Shown here: in pieces, positions 45,170-53,526 of the stretch
Layout: every line of letters begins with the position of its first letter
How positions within the stretch are numbered: the stretch's first letter is position 1
DNA from: an uncultured Myxococcales bacterium
GTDB taxonomy: Bacteria; Myxococcota_A; UBA9042; DTJE01
Direction of reading: 5' to 3'
DNA length: 64,000 bases
Assembly: GCA_903857665.1 (NCBI GenBank)
Contig: CAIOFV010000105.1
Coordinates: forward strand, 278,919 to 342,918
Notes under the pieces: generated by a model
What the model was told of the DNA's origin: nothing
Databases searched by the model: none
Seen by the model: only the letters and a program-made list of their open reading frames with translations
Program-made: the position numbers and the translations under genes

Positions 45170-46063
45170 TCAGTCGTGCCGCCGCCGCCGTCGCATCGCC
45201 AGCGCTCCCGCCACCCCGATCAGCAGCATCGCGCACGGCAGCGTCGGTGTGCCTGAACCCGCCGCGCAGCCTCCGCTGCTCTTCTTCGGGGGGGTCCAGG
45301 TGCCCTCGTCCGGGACGTCCGCTTCCGGCTCGACCGGGGGCGTGCCGTCCACCGAGGGGTTGTCGGTCGCGGTGCTGTCCCTCGCGGGGCAGTCGCTGAA
45401 CGCAACGTCGGTGGCCGTTCCGGGATCGGTGCCCGGGTCGATACCGGGATCGAGGGGAGGCGGGGAATCCGGAAGGGGCGTGTCCGCCACAACCGGCACA
45501 TCCTCGGTCGCGACGTCCGGCTCGGGCACGTCGGGGGCGTTCAGGTCCGGTTCCGTCACGTCCGGCTCGATGACGTCTGCGATGATCTCCACGCATTGGC
45601 CCTGGTCGTCGCATCCCTGCGTGGCGCCGCAGGTTCCGCAGGTGCCGTTGCAGCCGTCGGGGCCGCACAGCCTGCCGGTGCAGGCTGGATAGCAGAAGAC
45701 CGCGCAGCCGATGGGGTTTTCACCCGATGGGTCCTCCCCGATCTTGCCGCAGTCGTACCCGGAAAACGCGGCGGTCTGGGACCATCCGCAGGTCTGGTCC
45801 TCGGGCTTGTTCAACGACGGGCAATCGTAGCAGTACAACTGGCCCTGCTGGCACCACACGAGCCGGCCCGTTCCGTCACAGCAGCCGGGGGCCGTCAGTC
45901 CCTGCGGGCAGGTGTCGCCGCTGGGCGTGTTGATGCCGAGGCACTGCTCCGGATAGGTCACGGGGCCCAGCGCCCTGCCGCTCGGAACCAGCGCGAGGGC
46001 GGTTGCCCCCGACGCCAGGATCCCCGCGACCGCCACCGCAATTGCCAGACGTTCCATTCGCAT
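45170..46063 (-). CDS. Secreted Cys-rich protein with MYXO-CTERM-like tail
   Basis: 297 residues, signal peptide near LAIAVAVAGILASGATALA. The mature part has the same building blocks as the 11-repeat protein at 32931: a GCCDG / WCQQGQL / TCGW / GYDCG module, then one repeat CTGRLCGPDGCNGTCGTC. A 110-residue linker of Asp, Pro, Val and Glu (PDVTEPDLNAPDVPEPDV) follows, and the tail SSGGCAAGSGTP plus helix plus MRRRRRHD. The arrangement suggests a surface-anchored domain on a flexible stalk. GGGAGG precedes the ATG. A promoter of TTGGCA (46112-46107) and CAAACT (46088-46083), 18-base spacer, is possible. Convergent with the glycosyltransferase gene. Confidence 0.85.
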   Translation of the reverse strand: MRMERLAIAVAVAGILASGATALALVPSGRALGPVTYPEQCLGINTPSGDTCPQGLTAPGCCDGTGRLVWCQQGQLYCYDCPSLNKPEDQTCGWSQTAAFSGYDCGKIGEDPSGENPIGCAVFCYPACTGRLCGPDGCNGTCGTCGATQGCDDQGQCVEIIADVIEPDVTEPDLNAPDVPEPDVATEDVPVVADTPLPDSPPPLDPGIDPGTDPGTATDVAFSDCPARDSTATDNPSVDGTPPVEPEADVPDEGTWTPPKKSSGGCAAGSGTPTLPCAMLLIGVAGALAMRRRRRHD

Positions 46064-46278
46064 GGTGCCTCCCGCAGGCCCTAGTTTGAACCGGGTCGCA
46101 GCGGACTGCCAAGGTCAGCCACCCGCTGTCACCGGCCCCGGGGCCTCGGCCACCCGCCGGGTGCCTCGCCCATGCCTGTCGTGCTAGAGTTCCACCCCGG
46201 GCGCCGGATGCCGCGCGGATGCGGAGCCGACCGGGGCTGCCGGGACGCGGGCAGGAGTTTGTTCACGAGGAGTTGTCG

Positions 46279-47436
46279 GTGAGGGCTGAATCCCCACAGG
46301 GTCCCGCACTGCTGCCATCCGGAGGGCAGGTCCCGGGCCGATCACGAAGTCGGCGGCTCGGCTTTCTGTGCCTGCGGGTCCTGCTGGCCCTGGCGCTCGT
46401 CGAAATGACGCTTCGGATCGGCTTCTTCGCATACGCCAACCTGACGGCACGCCCTTGCTGCGGCGGCGGCCCACCGATTCTCCTGCGGATGTTCAATGCA
46501 TACCTGAGCGGCGGGGGGCTGGGTGACGTCGGCCGCCAGGGTGACAAACTGGTCGGCGACGTCCATCGCGGGCACAAGATGTCGGCAAATCTTCTGTATA
46601 CCTATCCGGGAGGGGCGGACCTGACGACCAACAGCCTGGGCGCTCGCGGGACGCGCGAGTACCCGGTCCCGAAGCCGACGGGCATCCAGCGTTTCCTGGC
46701 CCTCGGGGATTCGATGACGCTTGGGCACGGTGTGTCCGATCACGACACGTGGCCCGCTCAGCTCGCAGCCCTCCTGCCGGACACCGAGGTCGTGAACCTG
46801 GGATGCGAGGCGTACGCCCACGACCAGATGTATTTCGCCCTTGAGGATGACGGGCTGCCGCTTCGGCCAGACGTCGTGATCCTTGGGTTCCATGAACCGG
46901 ATCTTCAGCGAGACTGCTTCGAGTTCTACTGCTTCGAGAAGCCGCGATGGGTGAAATCGGCGGAGGGGTGGCAGGTCGTGAACTTCCCGGTCCCCCTCCC
47001 GGACGAGGTCCGGATGAAATACCTGGCGCTCCCGATGCTCTACATGTTCCCGAAACTCTTTGCGGATCTGGTCGCCTGGCGGCACGGAGGAGACCAGTCT
47101 GGAGTGGAAGAAGGGCAGGAAATCCTGGGCCGCGTGCGGCGCCTCGCGGAAGGTGCCGGCGCCCGATTCATCCTGGTTCGCCTTCCGCTCCTGGGAGAGG
47201 CCCAAGGTCGTGGCTTCTTTGGACGATGGTGTGAACAGACGGGGGCCGAATGCGTCGATACGTTGCCCGCCTTCGAACGGGCGTCGGGCGGCGAATCCGA
47301 GGCAGCCGCGGTCGAGCGATTCGTGCTCCCTGACCGATGGCACTATTCGGCAGCCGGCCACCAGATCGTTGCGACCGCCCTGCGGGACTACCTCGCGACC
47401 ACGCCGCCACCGGTACGAAGTGCGACGTCGCCTTGA
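46279..47436 (+). CDS. Membrane-anchored SGNH/GDSL hydrolase
   Basis: 385 residues from a GTG with GAGGAG six bases upstream. One N-terminal membrane helix (LRVLLALALVEMTLRIGFFAY) places the rest in the periplasm. The nucleophile block is FLALGDSMTLGHGV, block V is DRWHYSAAGHQIV (D and H of the triad), with NLGCEAYAHDQMY and VVILGFHEPDLQ between them. The family includes acyl esterases and polysaccharide O-acetyl-modifying enzymes; the closest type appears to be alginate/capsule-style SGNH proteins. Single gene, GC slightly lower than its neighbours. The substrate is unknown. Confidence 0.88.
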   Translation: MRAESPQGPALLPSGGQVPGRSRSRRLGFLCLRVLLALALVEMTLRIGFFAYANLTARPCCGGGPPILLRMFNAYLSGGGLGDVGRQGDKLVGDVHRGHKMSANLLYTYPGGADLTTNSLGARGTREYPVPKPTGIQRFLALGDSMTLGHGVSDHDTWPAQLAALLPDTEVVNLGCEAYAHDQMYFALEDDGLPLRPDVVILGFHEPDLQRDCFEFYCFEKPRWVKSAEGWQVVNFPVPLPDEVRMKYLALPMLYMFPKLFADLVAWRHGGDQSGVEEGQEILGRVRRLAEGAGARFILVRLPLLGEAQGRGFFGRWCEQTGAECVDTLPAFERASGGESEAAAVERFVLPDRWHYSAAGHQIVATALRDYLATTPPPVRSATSP

Positions 47437-47502
47437 TCCTTCAAGCGCCTTCGCTGGGTGATCGCGGGGCCTGGGCCTGCCCTGGTGAGCGATCCTGCCC
47501 GA

Positions 47503-49488
47503 TCAGCCACCCATGGCCAGTCGTGCGATCACCGCCACGCCGAGCGCGATGGAGGTGTTCAGCCCCACGCCGACCAGCGTCCAGCGCCAGCCGACCTCCC
47601 GCACCTGGGCGGCCAGCGTGGACACGCAGGGCACGTAGAACGTCACGAACAGGGTGAACGTCACCAGTTGCGCGGCGGTCAGCACGGACGCCACGTCGGT
47701 GGTCCCGAGCGCCTGGAACAGCATTACCAGGGACAGTTCCTTGCGCAGGATGCCGAAGAACAGCGTGACGCCCACCGCCTCGGGCAGCCCCAGGACGCCG
47801 ACCGTCACCGGCCTCAGGGCCTCGTTGACCCAGCGGTCGATGCCCAGGTACGTCAGCACGCCCAGGAAGACGGACGCGACGATCAGCACGGGCCAGGCGG
47901 CCACCAGGAACTCGCGCACCCGGAACCAGACCTTCCGGAGGACGGCACGAACCGGCGGGATCCGGTAGGGCGGGATGTCCATCAGCAGCCCGGGCGCGGT
48001 ACCGGGCACGATGGCGGACAGCAGGCGCGCTGCCAGGGCCGTCACGACGATGTTCAGCAGGTAGATGCCCAGCGCCGCCAGGGGTCCCAGCGTGGCCGCG
48101 ACCAGCGCCAGGATGATCACGGTCCGGGCCGAGCACGCCGTCAGCGGAACCAGCAGCGCCGTGATCACGCGGTCGCGCGGGCTTTCCAGGATGCGGGTCC
48201 CCAGGATGCCCGGCACATTGCACCCGTAGCCCAGGATCAGCGGGATGATGCTCTTGCCGTGCAGGCCGACCCGGTGCAGCAGCCCGTCCACCAGGAAGGC
48301 CGCCCGCGGCAGGTAGCCCACGTCCTCCATCACCGACATGATCAGCAGCAGGGGTACCAGGTAGGGCAGCACGATCCCGGCCCCGCCCGCGATGCCGTCC
48401 AGCAGCCCGCGACCCACGTCCGCCCAGAAGCCCGTGACCCCGGCCGGCAGCAGGGCCTGCCCGAGGGCGTTGAAGGGTCTCTGGACCAGGCTTGCGACCC
48501 GATCGCCCACCAGGAACGCCACCAGGAACAGGGCCGCCAGGGCCAGCGCGGCGAAGACCAGCCCCCAGAAGGGGTGCATCAGCACGTCGTCCAGCCGCTC
48601 GCGCTTCGACCGGCGGGTGCGGGAACGGACCGTCGCGACCGACTCGAACAGGTCCACTGCGGCCGCGTGGCGATGGCTTCCGAACACGCTCTCCTCGGGC
48701 CAGCCGTGCAGCTCGGCCAGGTGCTGCCGCTGGGCGGCCGCCAGGTCCAGGAAATCGCGGTTGGCGGCGTCGCGGTCCAGGTGCTTCAGCAGGAACGGGT
48801 CGGCTTCCAGCAGGCGGACCGCCAGGAAACGTTGCGGGACCCGCAGGGAATCGGCCAGTCCGCGCGGGGCCGCCTCCTGGAGGCCGGCCAGGGATTCCTC
48901 GATGTCCCGGTCGTAGACGGGCGGGATGCCGGGTCGGCGAGCCTTTGCGGCGGTCATCGCCCGGATGGCCACGGCGACCACGCCCTCGCCGCGGGTGGCC
49001 ACGGTGGGCACCACGGGAACGCCCAGCCGGGCCTCCAGCGCCGCCACGTCCACCTCGATGCCCTTGCGACGCGCCTCGTCCATCATGTTCAGGGCGACCA
49101 CCATGGGCAGCCCCGTTTCCAGCAGTTCCAGGGTCAGTTCCACGCTGCGGGACAGCACCGACGCGTCCACGACGGCGATGACGGCGTCGGCCCGGTGCTC
49201 GGACAGGAACCGCCGCGTGACCTCCTCGGCGCCGTCGCGAGGCGTCAAGGAGTAGGTCCCCGGCAGGTCGACGATGCGGGCATGGAGCCCGGCGAAGGCC
49301 ACGCGGCTCTGGGTGATGGCGACCGAGGTGCCCGGGAAGTTGCCCGTGTTGGCCTTGAACCCTGCGAGGGCATTGAACAGCGTGCTCTTGCCGCAGTTGG
49401 GCTGGCCGACGAAGGCGATCAGGGGTTCGTTCGGAATACCCGGCTGGGAATCGCCGGAACCCGGCTCGGGAGCCTCATGCCGCCGCAT
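47503..49488 (-). CDS. feoB: Ferrous iron transporter B
   Basis: 661 residues: N-terminal G domain (VGQPNCGKST, GNFPGTSVAITQ, DLPGTYSLTPRDGAEEVTR, NMMDEARRKG) and two gate domains with the Cys-containing LGYGCNVPGILGTRILES and LTACSART motifs. Transports Fe(II) across the inner membrane. It overlaps feoA by 14 bases. The C-terminus is short with no Cys-rich tail and no FeoC follows. Shared promoter with feoA upstream. Confidence 0.96.
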   Translation of the reverse strand: MRRHEAPEPGSGDSQPGIPNEPLIAFVGQPNCGKSTLFNALAGFKANTGNFPGTSVAITQSRVAFAGLHARIVDLPGTYSLTPRDGAEEVTRRFLSEHRADAVIAVVDASVLSRSVELTLELLETGLPMVVALNMMDEARRKGIEVDVAALEARLGVPVVPTVATRGEGVVAVAIRAMTAAKARRPGIPPVYDRDIEESLAGLQEAAPRGLADSLRVPQRFLAVRLLEADPFLLKHLDRDAANRDFLDLAAAQRQHLAELHGWPEESVFGSHRHAAAVDLFESVATVRSRTRRSKRERLDDVLMHPFWGLVFAALALAALFLVAFLVGDRVASLVQRPFNALGQALLPAGVTGFWADVGRGLLDGIAGGAGIVLPYLVPLLLIMSVMEDVGYLPRAAFLVDGLLHRVGLHGKSIIPLILGYGCNVPGILGTRILESPRDRVITALLVPLTACSARTVIILALVAATLGPLAALGIYLLNIVVTALAARLLSAIVPGTAPGLLMDIPPYRIPPVRAVLRKVWFRVREFLVAAWPVLIVASVFLGVLTYLGIDRWVNEALRPVTVGVLGLPEAVGVTLFFGILRKELSLVMLFQALGTTDVASVLTAAQLVTFTLFVTFYVPCVSTLAAQVREVGWRWTLVGVGLNTSIALGVAVIARLAMGG

Positions 49489-49720
49489 CGGCGGGTTCCA
49501 CGACGACGGCCTCGGCCATGCCGCGGCCCATGGCCACCCGCACGCCCGAGGACGGGACCTCGACCAGGATCGGGCCGCTGACGGGGGCGGCCCGCACGAC
49601 GATCACTTCCTCCCCGACGTGGATCCCGAGGCCGGCGATCGTTTCGCCGCCACCGTGCCGGGGAGCGTTCCGCCCGATCACCTTCAGCAACCTGCCAACC
49701 GTCGCATCCGCCAGTGTCAT
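49475..49720 (-). CDS. feoA: Ferrous iron transport accessory protein FeoA
   Basis: 81 residues with an SH3-like FeoA fold: AGLGIHVGEEVIVVRAAP, GPILVEVPSSGVRVAMGRGMAE (here in shortened form, the conserved region where metal or FeoB contact is expected). First gene of feoAB. Confidence 0.92.
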   Translation of the reverse strand: MTLADATVGRLLKVIGRNAPRHGGGETIAGLGIHVGEEVIVVRAAPVSGPILVEVPSSGVRVAMGRGMAEAVVVEPADAAA

Positions 49721-49760
49721 CGTCGTCCTCGCAGAATAGAACCGGGACCCGAACTGCTAG

Positions 49761-49788
49761 ATGATAGCGGTTTTCATTTGGGAGTCAA
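49761..49788 (-). promoter_or_regulatory. feoAB promoter with possible iron-regulator site
   Basis: On the minus strand TTGACT (49788-49783), 16-base spacer, TATCAT (49766-49761). The spacer and -10 (AATGAAAACCGCTATCATC) resemble a degenerate Fur-type AT-rich dyad, in strong contrast to the GC-rich surroundings. The promoter is well supported, the operator only weakly. Confidence 0.65.
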
Positions 49789-49856
49789 ACAACACGCCTG
49801 TGCGGGCCGGCCGGAATGGAGAATGGAGCCGGTGGGGCGAGGTCCGCCCGAAGGCA

Positions 49857-51143
49857 TCAGCCTTCGTCCTCGATGCGCTCGATGTGCGCGCCCAGCAGTC
49901 GCAACTTCTCATCGACGCGCTCGTACCCGCGGTCGATCTGGCGGATGTTGCGGATCACGGATCGGCCCGTCGCGGCCAGGCTGGCGATCAGCAGGGCCAT
50001 GCCGGCCCGCACGTCCGGGCTTTCCAGGTGGGTGCCGTACAGGCGTGACGGCCCGACCACGACCACGCGGTGCGGGTCGCACAGGATGATGGAGGCGCCC
50101 ATCCCGATCAGCCCGTCCACGAAGAACATCCGGCCCTCGAACATCTTCTCGAAGAACAGCGTGGTGCCGGCGGACTGCGTGGCCACGACGATCGCGATGG
50201 ACATCAGATCGGTCGGGAACTGGGGCCACGGGGCGTCGTCGATCTGCGGGATGGCGCCCAGGAGGTCCGGTACCACGCGCAGTTGCTGGCGTCCCGGCAC
50301 GAACACCCGGTTGTCCGAGAACTGCATCTCGACCCCGAGGCGCTCGAACACCAGCCGGATCTTTCGCAGCTCGCGCGGGTTCGCGCCGTGGATGGTGACG
50401 CCGTCGCCCATCACCGCCGCGAGGCCGATGTAGGACCCGACCTCTAGGTAGTCCGGCCCGACCACGTGGGTGGCGCCGTGCAGGCGGTCCACGCCCTCGA
50501 TCGTCAGCGCGTTGGTCCCGATGCCGCTGATGTGGGCGCCCATGGACACCAGCATCCGGCACAGGCCCCGGACGTGAGGCTCGCAGGCGGCGTTCTCGAT
50601 GAGGGTGGTGCCCTTCGCCAGCGTCGCCGCCATGATCGCGTTTTCGGTCGCCGTGACCGAGGCCTCCTCCAGGAACATCTCGACGCCGACCAGTTCCTTT
50701 GCCCGCAGCTTGTACGAGTCGCCGACCTCCAGCGTCGCGCCCAGGGCCATCAGGGCATCGAAGTGCGTATCCAGCTTGCGTCGGCCGATGACGTCGCCGC
50801 CCGGGGGCGGGAGGATCACCTCGTGCCGGCGCGCCATCAGCGAGCCGGCGAACAGCACGGACGCCCGGACCCGACGGCCCAGGCCCGGGTCCAGTTCGCT
50901 CTTGCGGACCTCGACGGCCCGGACGCGCAGCCGGTTCGCGCCGGTCCACTCGGCCTCGGCGCCCAGGTCCTGGAGGATCTGGACCATCACCTCGACGTCG
51001 CGGATGCGCGGAAGGTTCTCGAGGATGACCTCCTCGTCGGTCAGCAGGCAGGCGGCCAGCGCCGGCAGGGCCTCGTTCTTGTTCCCGGAGGGGACCACCT
51101 CGCCCGATACCCGGTAACCGCCGTCGATCACGAACCGGCCCAT
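49857..51143 (-). CDS. murA: UDP-N-acetylglucosamine 1-carboxyvinyltransferase with Cys-to-Asp active site
   Basis: 428 residues, first committed step of peptidoglycan synthesis. K22 and N23 of the family are in PSGNKNEALP, and the C-terminal PQFPTDLMSIAIV and RMFFVDGLIGMGA-type blocks are present. In the catalytic loop the usual PGGCAIG reads PPPGGDVIGRRKLD, so the fosfomycin-target Cys115 (E. coli numbering) is Asp (residue 117 here). The same change in Mycobacterium and Chlamydia keeps activity and gives intrinsic fosfomycin resistance. Third gene of dnaN-recF-murA; its start overlaps the recF stop by 16 bases, with GGGAGG upstream. Confidence 0.95.
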   Translation of the reverse strand: MGRFVIDGGYRVSGEVVPSGNKNEALPALAACLLTDEEVILENLPRIRDVEVMVQILQDLGAEAEWTGANRLRVRAVEVRKSELDPGLGRRVRASVLFAGSLMARRHEVILPPPGGDVIGRRKLDTHFDALMALGATLEVGDSYKLRAKELVGVEMFLEEASVTATENAIMAATLAKGTTLIENAACEPHVRGLCRMLVSMGAHISGIGTNALTIEGVDRLHGATHVVGPDYLEVGSYIGLAAVMGDGVTIHGANPRELRKIRLVFERLGVEMQFSDNRVFVPGRQQLRVVPDLLGAIPQIDDAPWPQFPTDLMSIAIVVATQSAGTTLFFEKMFEGRMFFVDGLIGMGASIILCDPHRVVVVGPSRLYGTHLESPDVRAGMALLIASLAATGRSVIRNIRQIDRGYERVDEKLRLLGAHIERIEDEG

Positions 51144-52237
51144 GATTCCTCCCGTTCGAACGTTCCGGCGCAGGCCCGGAAGACCGTGGCGTCGCGGACG
51201 GCGTCCCTGGACGCCACGGCGCTGGTCACGAAGGCCTGCCCGGGGTAGGTCCCCAGGACCTGGATCACGCGTTCCTGGCGCTCGGGGTCCAGGTCCGCGA
51301 GGGCGTCGTCCAGCACCAGGACCGGCGTTTCGCCCGTGGACCCCAGGTACTCCAGCGCCTCGGCCGCCTTCCACGCCAGCATCAGGACCTTCTTCTGTCC
51401 CCGGCTGGCCGAACCGCGGGCCTTCCGGCCCTGCAGCACGACATCGAGGTCGTCGGCGTGGGGACCGGCCGTAGTATAGCCGAGCGCGAGATCCGCGGGC
51501 CGACGCGTGCGCAGCGCCGCCAGCAGCGCATCCGCGGTCGGCTCCCGGCCCGCGGCCCACTTCGCTTCGTAGCGCACCGCCACCCCGAGGTCGGTGCCCG
51601 ACATGGCCTGCAGCGTCGAGGGCAGGCGCGCCGCCAGCCGCGCCAGGGCGTCCAGCCGCGCCGCGGCCACCTCGGCGCCGCATTGCGCGAGGGTCTCGTC
51701 GGTCGCCTCCAGCAGTCGCGGATCCACCGCGCCGGGCGCCTCCTTCAGCAGCCGGTTGCGCTCCTTCAGGTGACGGGCGTATCGCTGCAACAGCACCGCC
51801 AGCGGGGGCCGCAGCAGCACCACCAACCGGTCCAGCAGCAGGCGGCGTCCCTCGGGCCCGCCTTCCAGCACGGCCGGGTCGTCGGGACTCAGGCACGCCA
51901 CCGCCAGCGTCGCCAGGCACTCCCGGGGCGAACGCACGCCCTTGCCGTCCACGGCGGCCCGCCGATGCCCTGCCCCGACCGTCACCTCGATCTCGTGCGT
52001 CGCCGCCCCGCCCGCGATGCGCCCGACGATGTGGGCCGTCTCCTCGCCGGAGGTAGGCAGGTCGGCCGAGCGGGACGTGCGGAAGGACTTCAGCCACGAC
52101 AGGAAGGACACCGCTTCGACCAGGTTGGTCTTGCCCTGGCCGTTGGCCCCCAGCACGAGGTTCACCCCCGGGCCGAAGTCGATCGAAGCCTCGCGGATGT
52201 TTCGGAAGCGGCGCAGGTCCAGGTGGACGAGGCGCAT
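51128..52237 (-). CDS. recF: DNA replication and repair protein RecF
   Basis: 369 residues of the SMC-like ABC ATPase family. Walker A is LGANGQGKTN after LRRFRNIREASIDF, the signature SRGQKKVLMLAWK and Walker B VLVLDDALADLDPERQ follow. Loads RecA at gapped DNA with RecOR. It starts six bases after dnaN, the conserved order in many bacteria; dnaA and gyrB are not present in the window. Confidence 0.95.
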   Translation of the reverse strand: MRLVHLDLRRFRNIREASIDFGPGVNLVLGANGQGKTNLVEAVSFLSWLKSFRTSRSADLPTSGEETAHIVGRIAGGAATHEIEVTVGAGHRRAAVDGKGVRSPRECLATLAVACLSPDDPAVLEGGPEGRRLLLDRLVVLLRPPLAVLLQRYARHLKERNRLLKEAPGAVDPRLLEATDETLAQCGAEVAAARLDALARLAARLPSTLQAMSGTDLGVAVRYEAKWAAGREPTADALLAALRTRRPADLALGYTTAGPHADDLDVVLQGRKARGSASRGQKKVLMLAWKAAEALEYLGSTGETPVLVLDDALADLDPERQERVIQVLGTYPGQAFVTSAVASRDAVRDATVFRACAGTFEREESWAGS

Positions 52238-52243
52238 GAAGGC

Positions 52244-53365
52244 CTATACCCGCACGGGCATGATGAGCTGGAGCAGGCCGTCGTCGTTGACGCTGGACAG
52301 CAGCGTGGCCGAGGACTGGTCCTTGACCGACAGCACCACCGACGGGCCCGGCAGGGCCTTCAGGGCGTCCAGCAGGTACTTGTTGTTGTACGAAATCTCG
52401 AGCGGCTCGCCCTCGTACCCGACGTCGATTTCCGAGTGCGCGTCGCCGCGTTCCGGGTCCTGGGCCTGGACCTGCAGGCGACCGGCGTCCAGCTTGAACC
52501 GCACCAGCGGGGTCTTGTCGGACGAAATCACGACGCCGGCGCGATTGACGGCGCCCTGCAATTCGCCACGGTCCACTTCCAGGCGCCACCGGGCCTCGCT
52601 GGGGATCACGCGGTGGTAGTCGGGGTATTCCAGTTCGATCTGGCGGACCATCAGGAAGCCCGTTTCCACGCGGAACACGACCGCGTTGCGCTGGAAGCCC
52701 ACGGTCACGACGCCGGTGACGTCCTCCAGGAAGCGCTTCAGTTCCGTCACGCCCTTGCGGTGCAGGATGGCCGCGACCGGTTCCGCCAGGCCTGCGTTTT
52801 CGACCGTGCGGAGCATGCGCGACAGCCGGTGCCCGTCGGTCGCCACGGCCTCGATGCGTGCCGCCTCGCCCTCGGGCGCTGCCTTCAGGTAGATGCCGTT
52901 CAGGTTGGGGCGGCCTTCGTCCATCGACTGGGCGAAGGATACGCGGTCCACCATTTCGACCAGCAGGTCCCGGGGCAGCTTGACCTCCAGCGAGGTCTGC
53001 GGTTCCTGCGCCTCCGGCATGTTTTCCGGCAGGATGCCGGGGATCTTGTATTCGGTGCGGCCGGCCGACAGGTCCGCCCAGTGGTTGGGCGTGCGGCGCA
53101 GCCGGACGGGCGCCTCGGGCAGCATGCGCGCGGCGTCCACCAGGCTGCGGCCCGACAGCGCCATGCGACCGCCCTGGGCCACCTGGGCCGGGAAGGTCGT
53201 GACCAGCGTGACCTCGTACGACTGCGCGGTGAGTCGCACCGTGTCCTCCCCGGTGGACTCCAGCAGCAGGTTCGCCATCACGCTGCTGAGGTTCTTCTGC
53301 TCCGGGATTCCCGACGCCTTCATCAGCGCCGAGGCAAAGTCCTTTCTGGCTGCGACGAATTCCAT
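52244..53365 (-). CDS. dnaN: DNA polymerase III beta sliding clamp
   Basis: 373 residues with the three-domain clamp pattern: MEFVAARKDFASALMKAS at the start, LSNLLLE-type (MANLLLESTGEDTVRLTA) in domain I, FAQSMDEGRPNLNGIYLKA and ATDGHRLSRM in domain II, and the C-terminal LQLIMPVRV (MPVR/L ending that lines the binding cleft). GGAGG precedes the ATG. Head of dnaN-recF-murA. Confidence 0.97.
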   Translation of the reverse strand: MEFVAARKDFASALMKASGIPEQKNLSSVMANLLLESTGEDTVRLTAQSYEVTLVTTFPAQVAQGGRMALSGRSLVDAARMLPEAPVRLRRTPNHWADLSAGRTEYKIPGILPENMPEAQEPQTSLEVKLPRDLLVEMVDRVSFAQSMDEGRPNLNGIYLKAAPEGEAARIEAVATDGHRLSRMLRTVENAGLAEPVAAILHRKGVTELKRFLEDVTGVVTVGFQRNAVVFRVETGFLMVRQIELEYPDYHRVIPSEARWRLEVDRGELQGAVNRAGVVISSDKTPLVRFKLDAGRLQVQAQDPERGDAHSEIDVGYEGEPLEISYNNKYLLDALKALPGPSVVLSVKDQSSATLLSSVNDDGLLQLIMPVRV

Positions 53366-53489
53366 GGGGTCCTCCTTCCGGACGGGACCTATCGTATCCG
53401 GGGCATCCGGCCTGCGTCAACGGTTGGCGCAGGGTTGGCATTCGCGGGTGCCGTGCGCCGTGTCACCCCCCGAACGTCGTATCTCCCGT

Positions 53490-53517
53490 TTGCGTCCGGA
53501 TTCTTTGCTGCTACCAT
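53490..53517 (+). promoter_or_regulatory. Promoter of the Ser/Thr kinase gene, near-leaderless
   Basis: TTGCGT (53490-53495), 16-base spacer, TACCAT (53512-53517). The ATG is only nine bases further (53527), so the leader would have at most a few bases; no ribosome-binding sequence is present. Confidence 0.5.
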
Positions 53518-53526
53518 ACCTCCGCG

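Noticed and set aside
41601..45668. Minus-strand frame of 1355 codons
   Set aside because: It covers gcvPB and the glycosyltransferase on the other strand; the translation has no recognisable domain and it begins inside another gene.
49761..49788. Strong Fur box before feoAB
   Set aside because: Only a partial dyad matches; kept as promoter with a weak operator suggestion.
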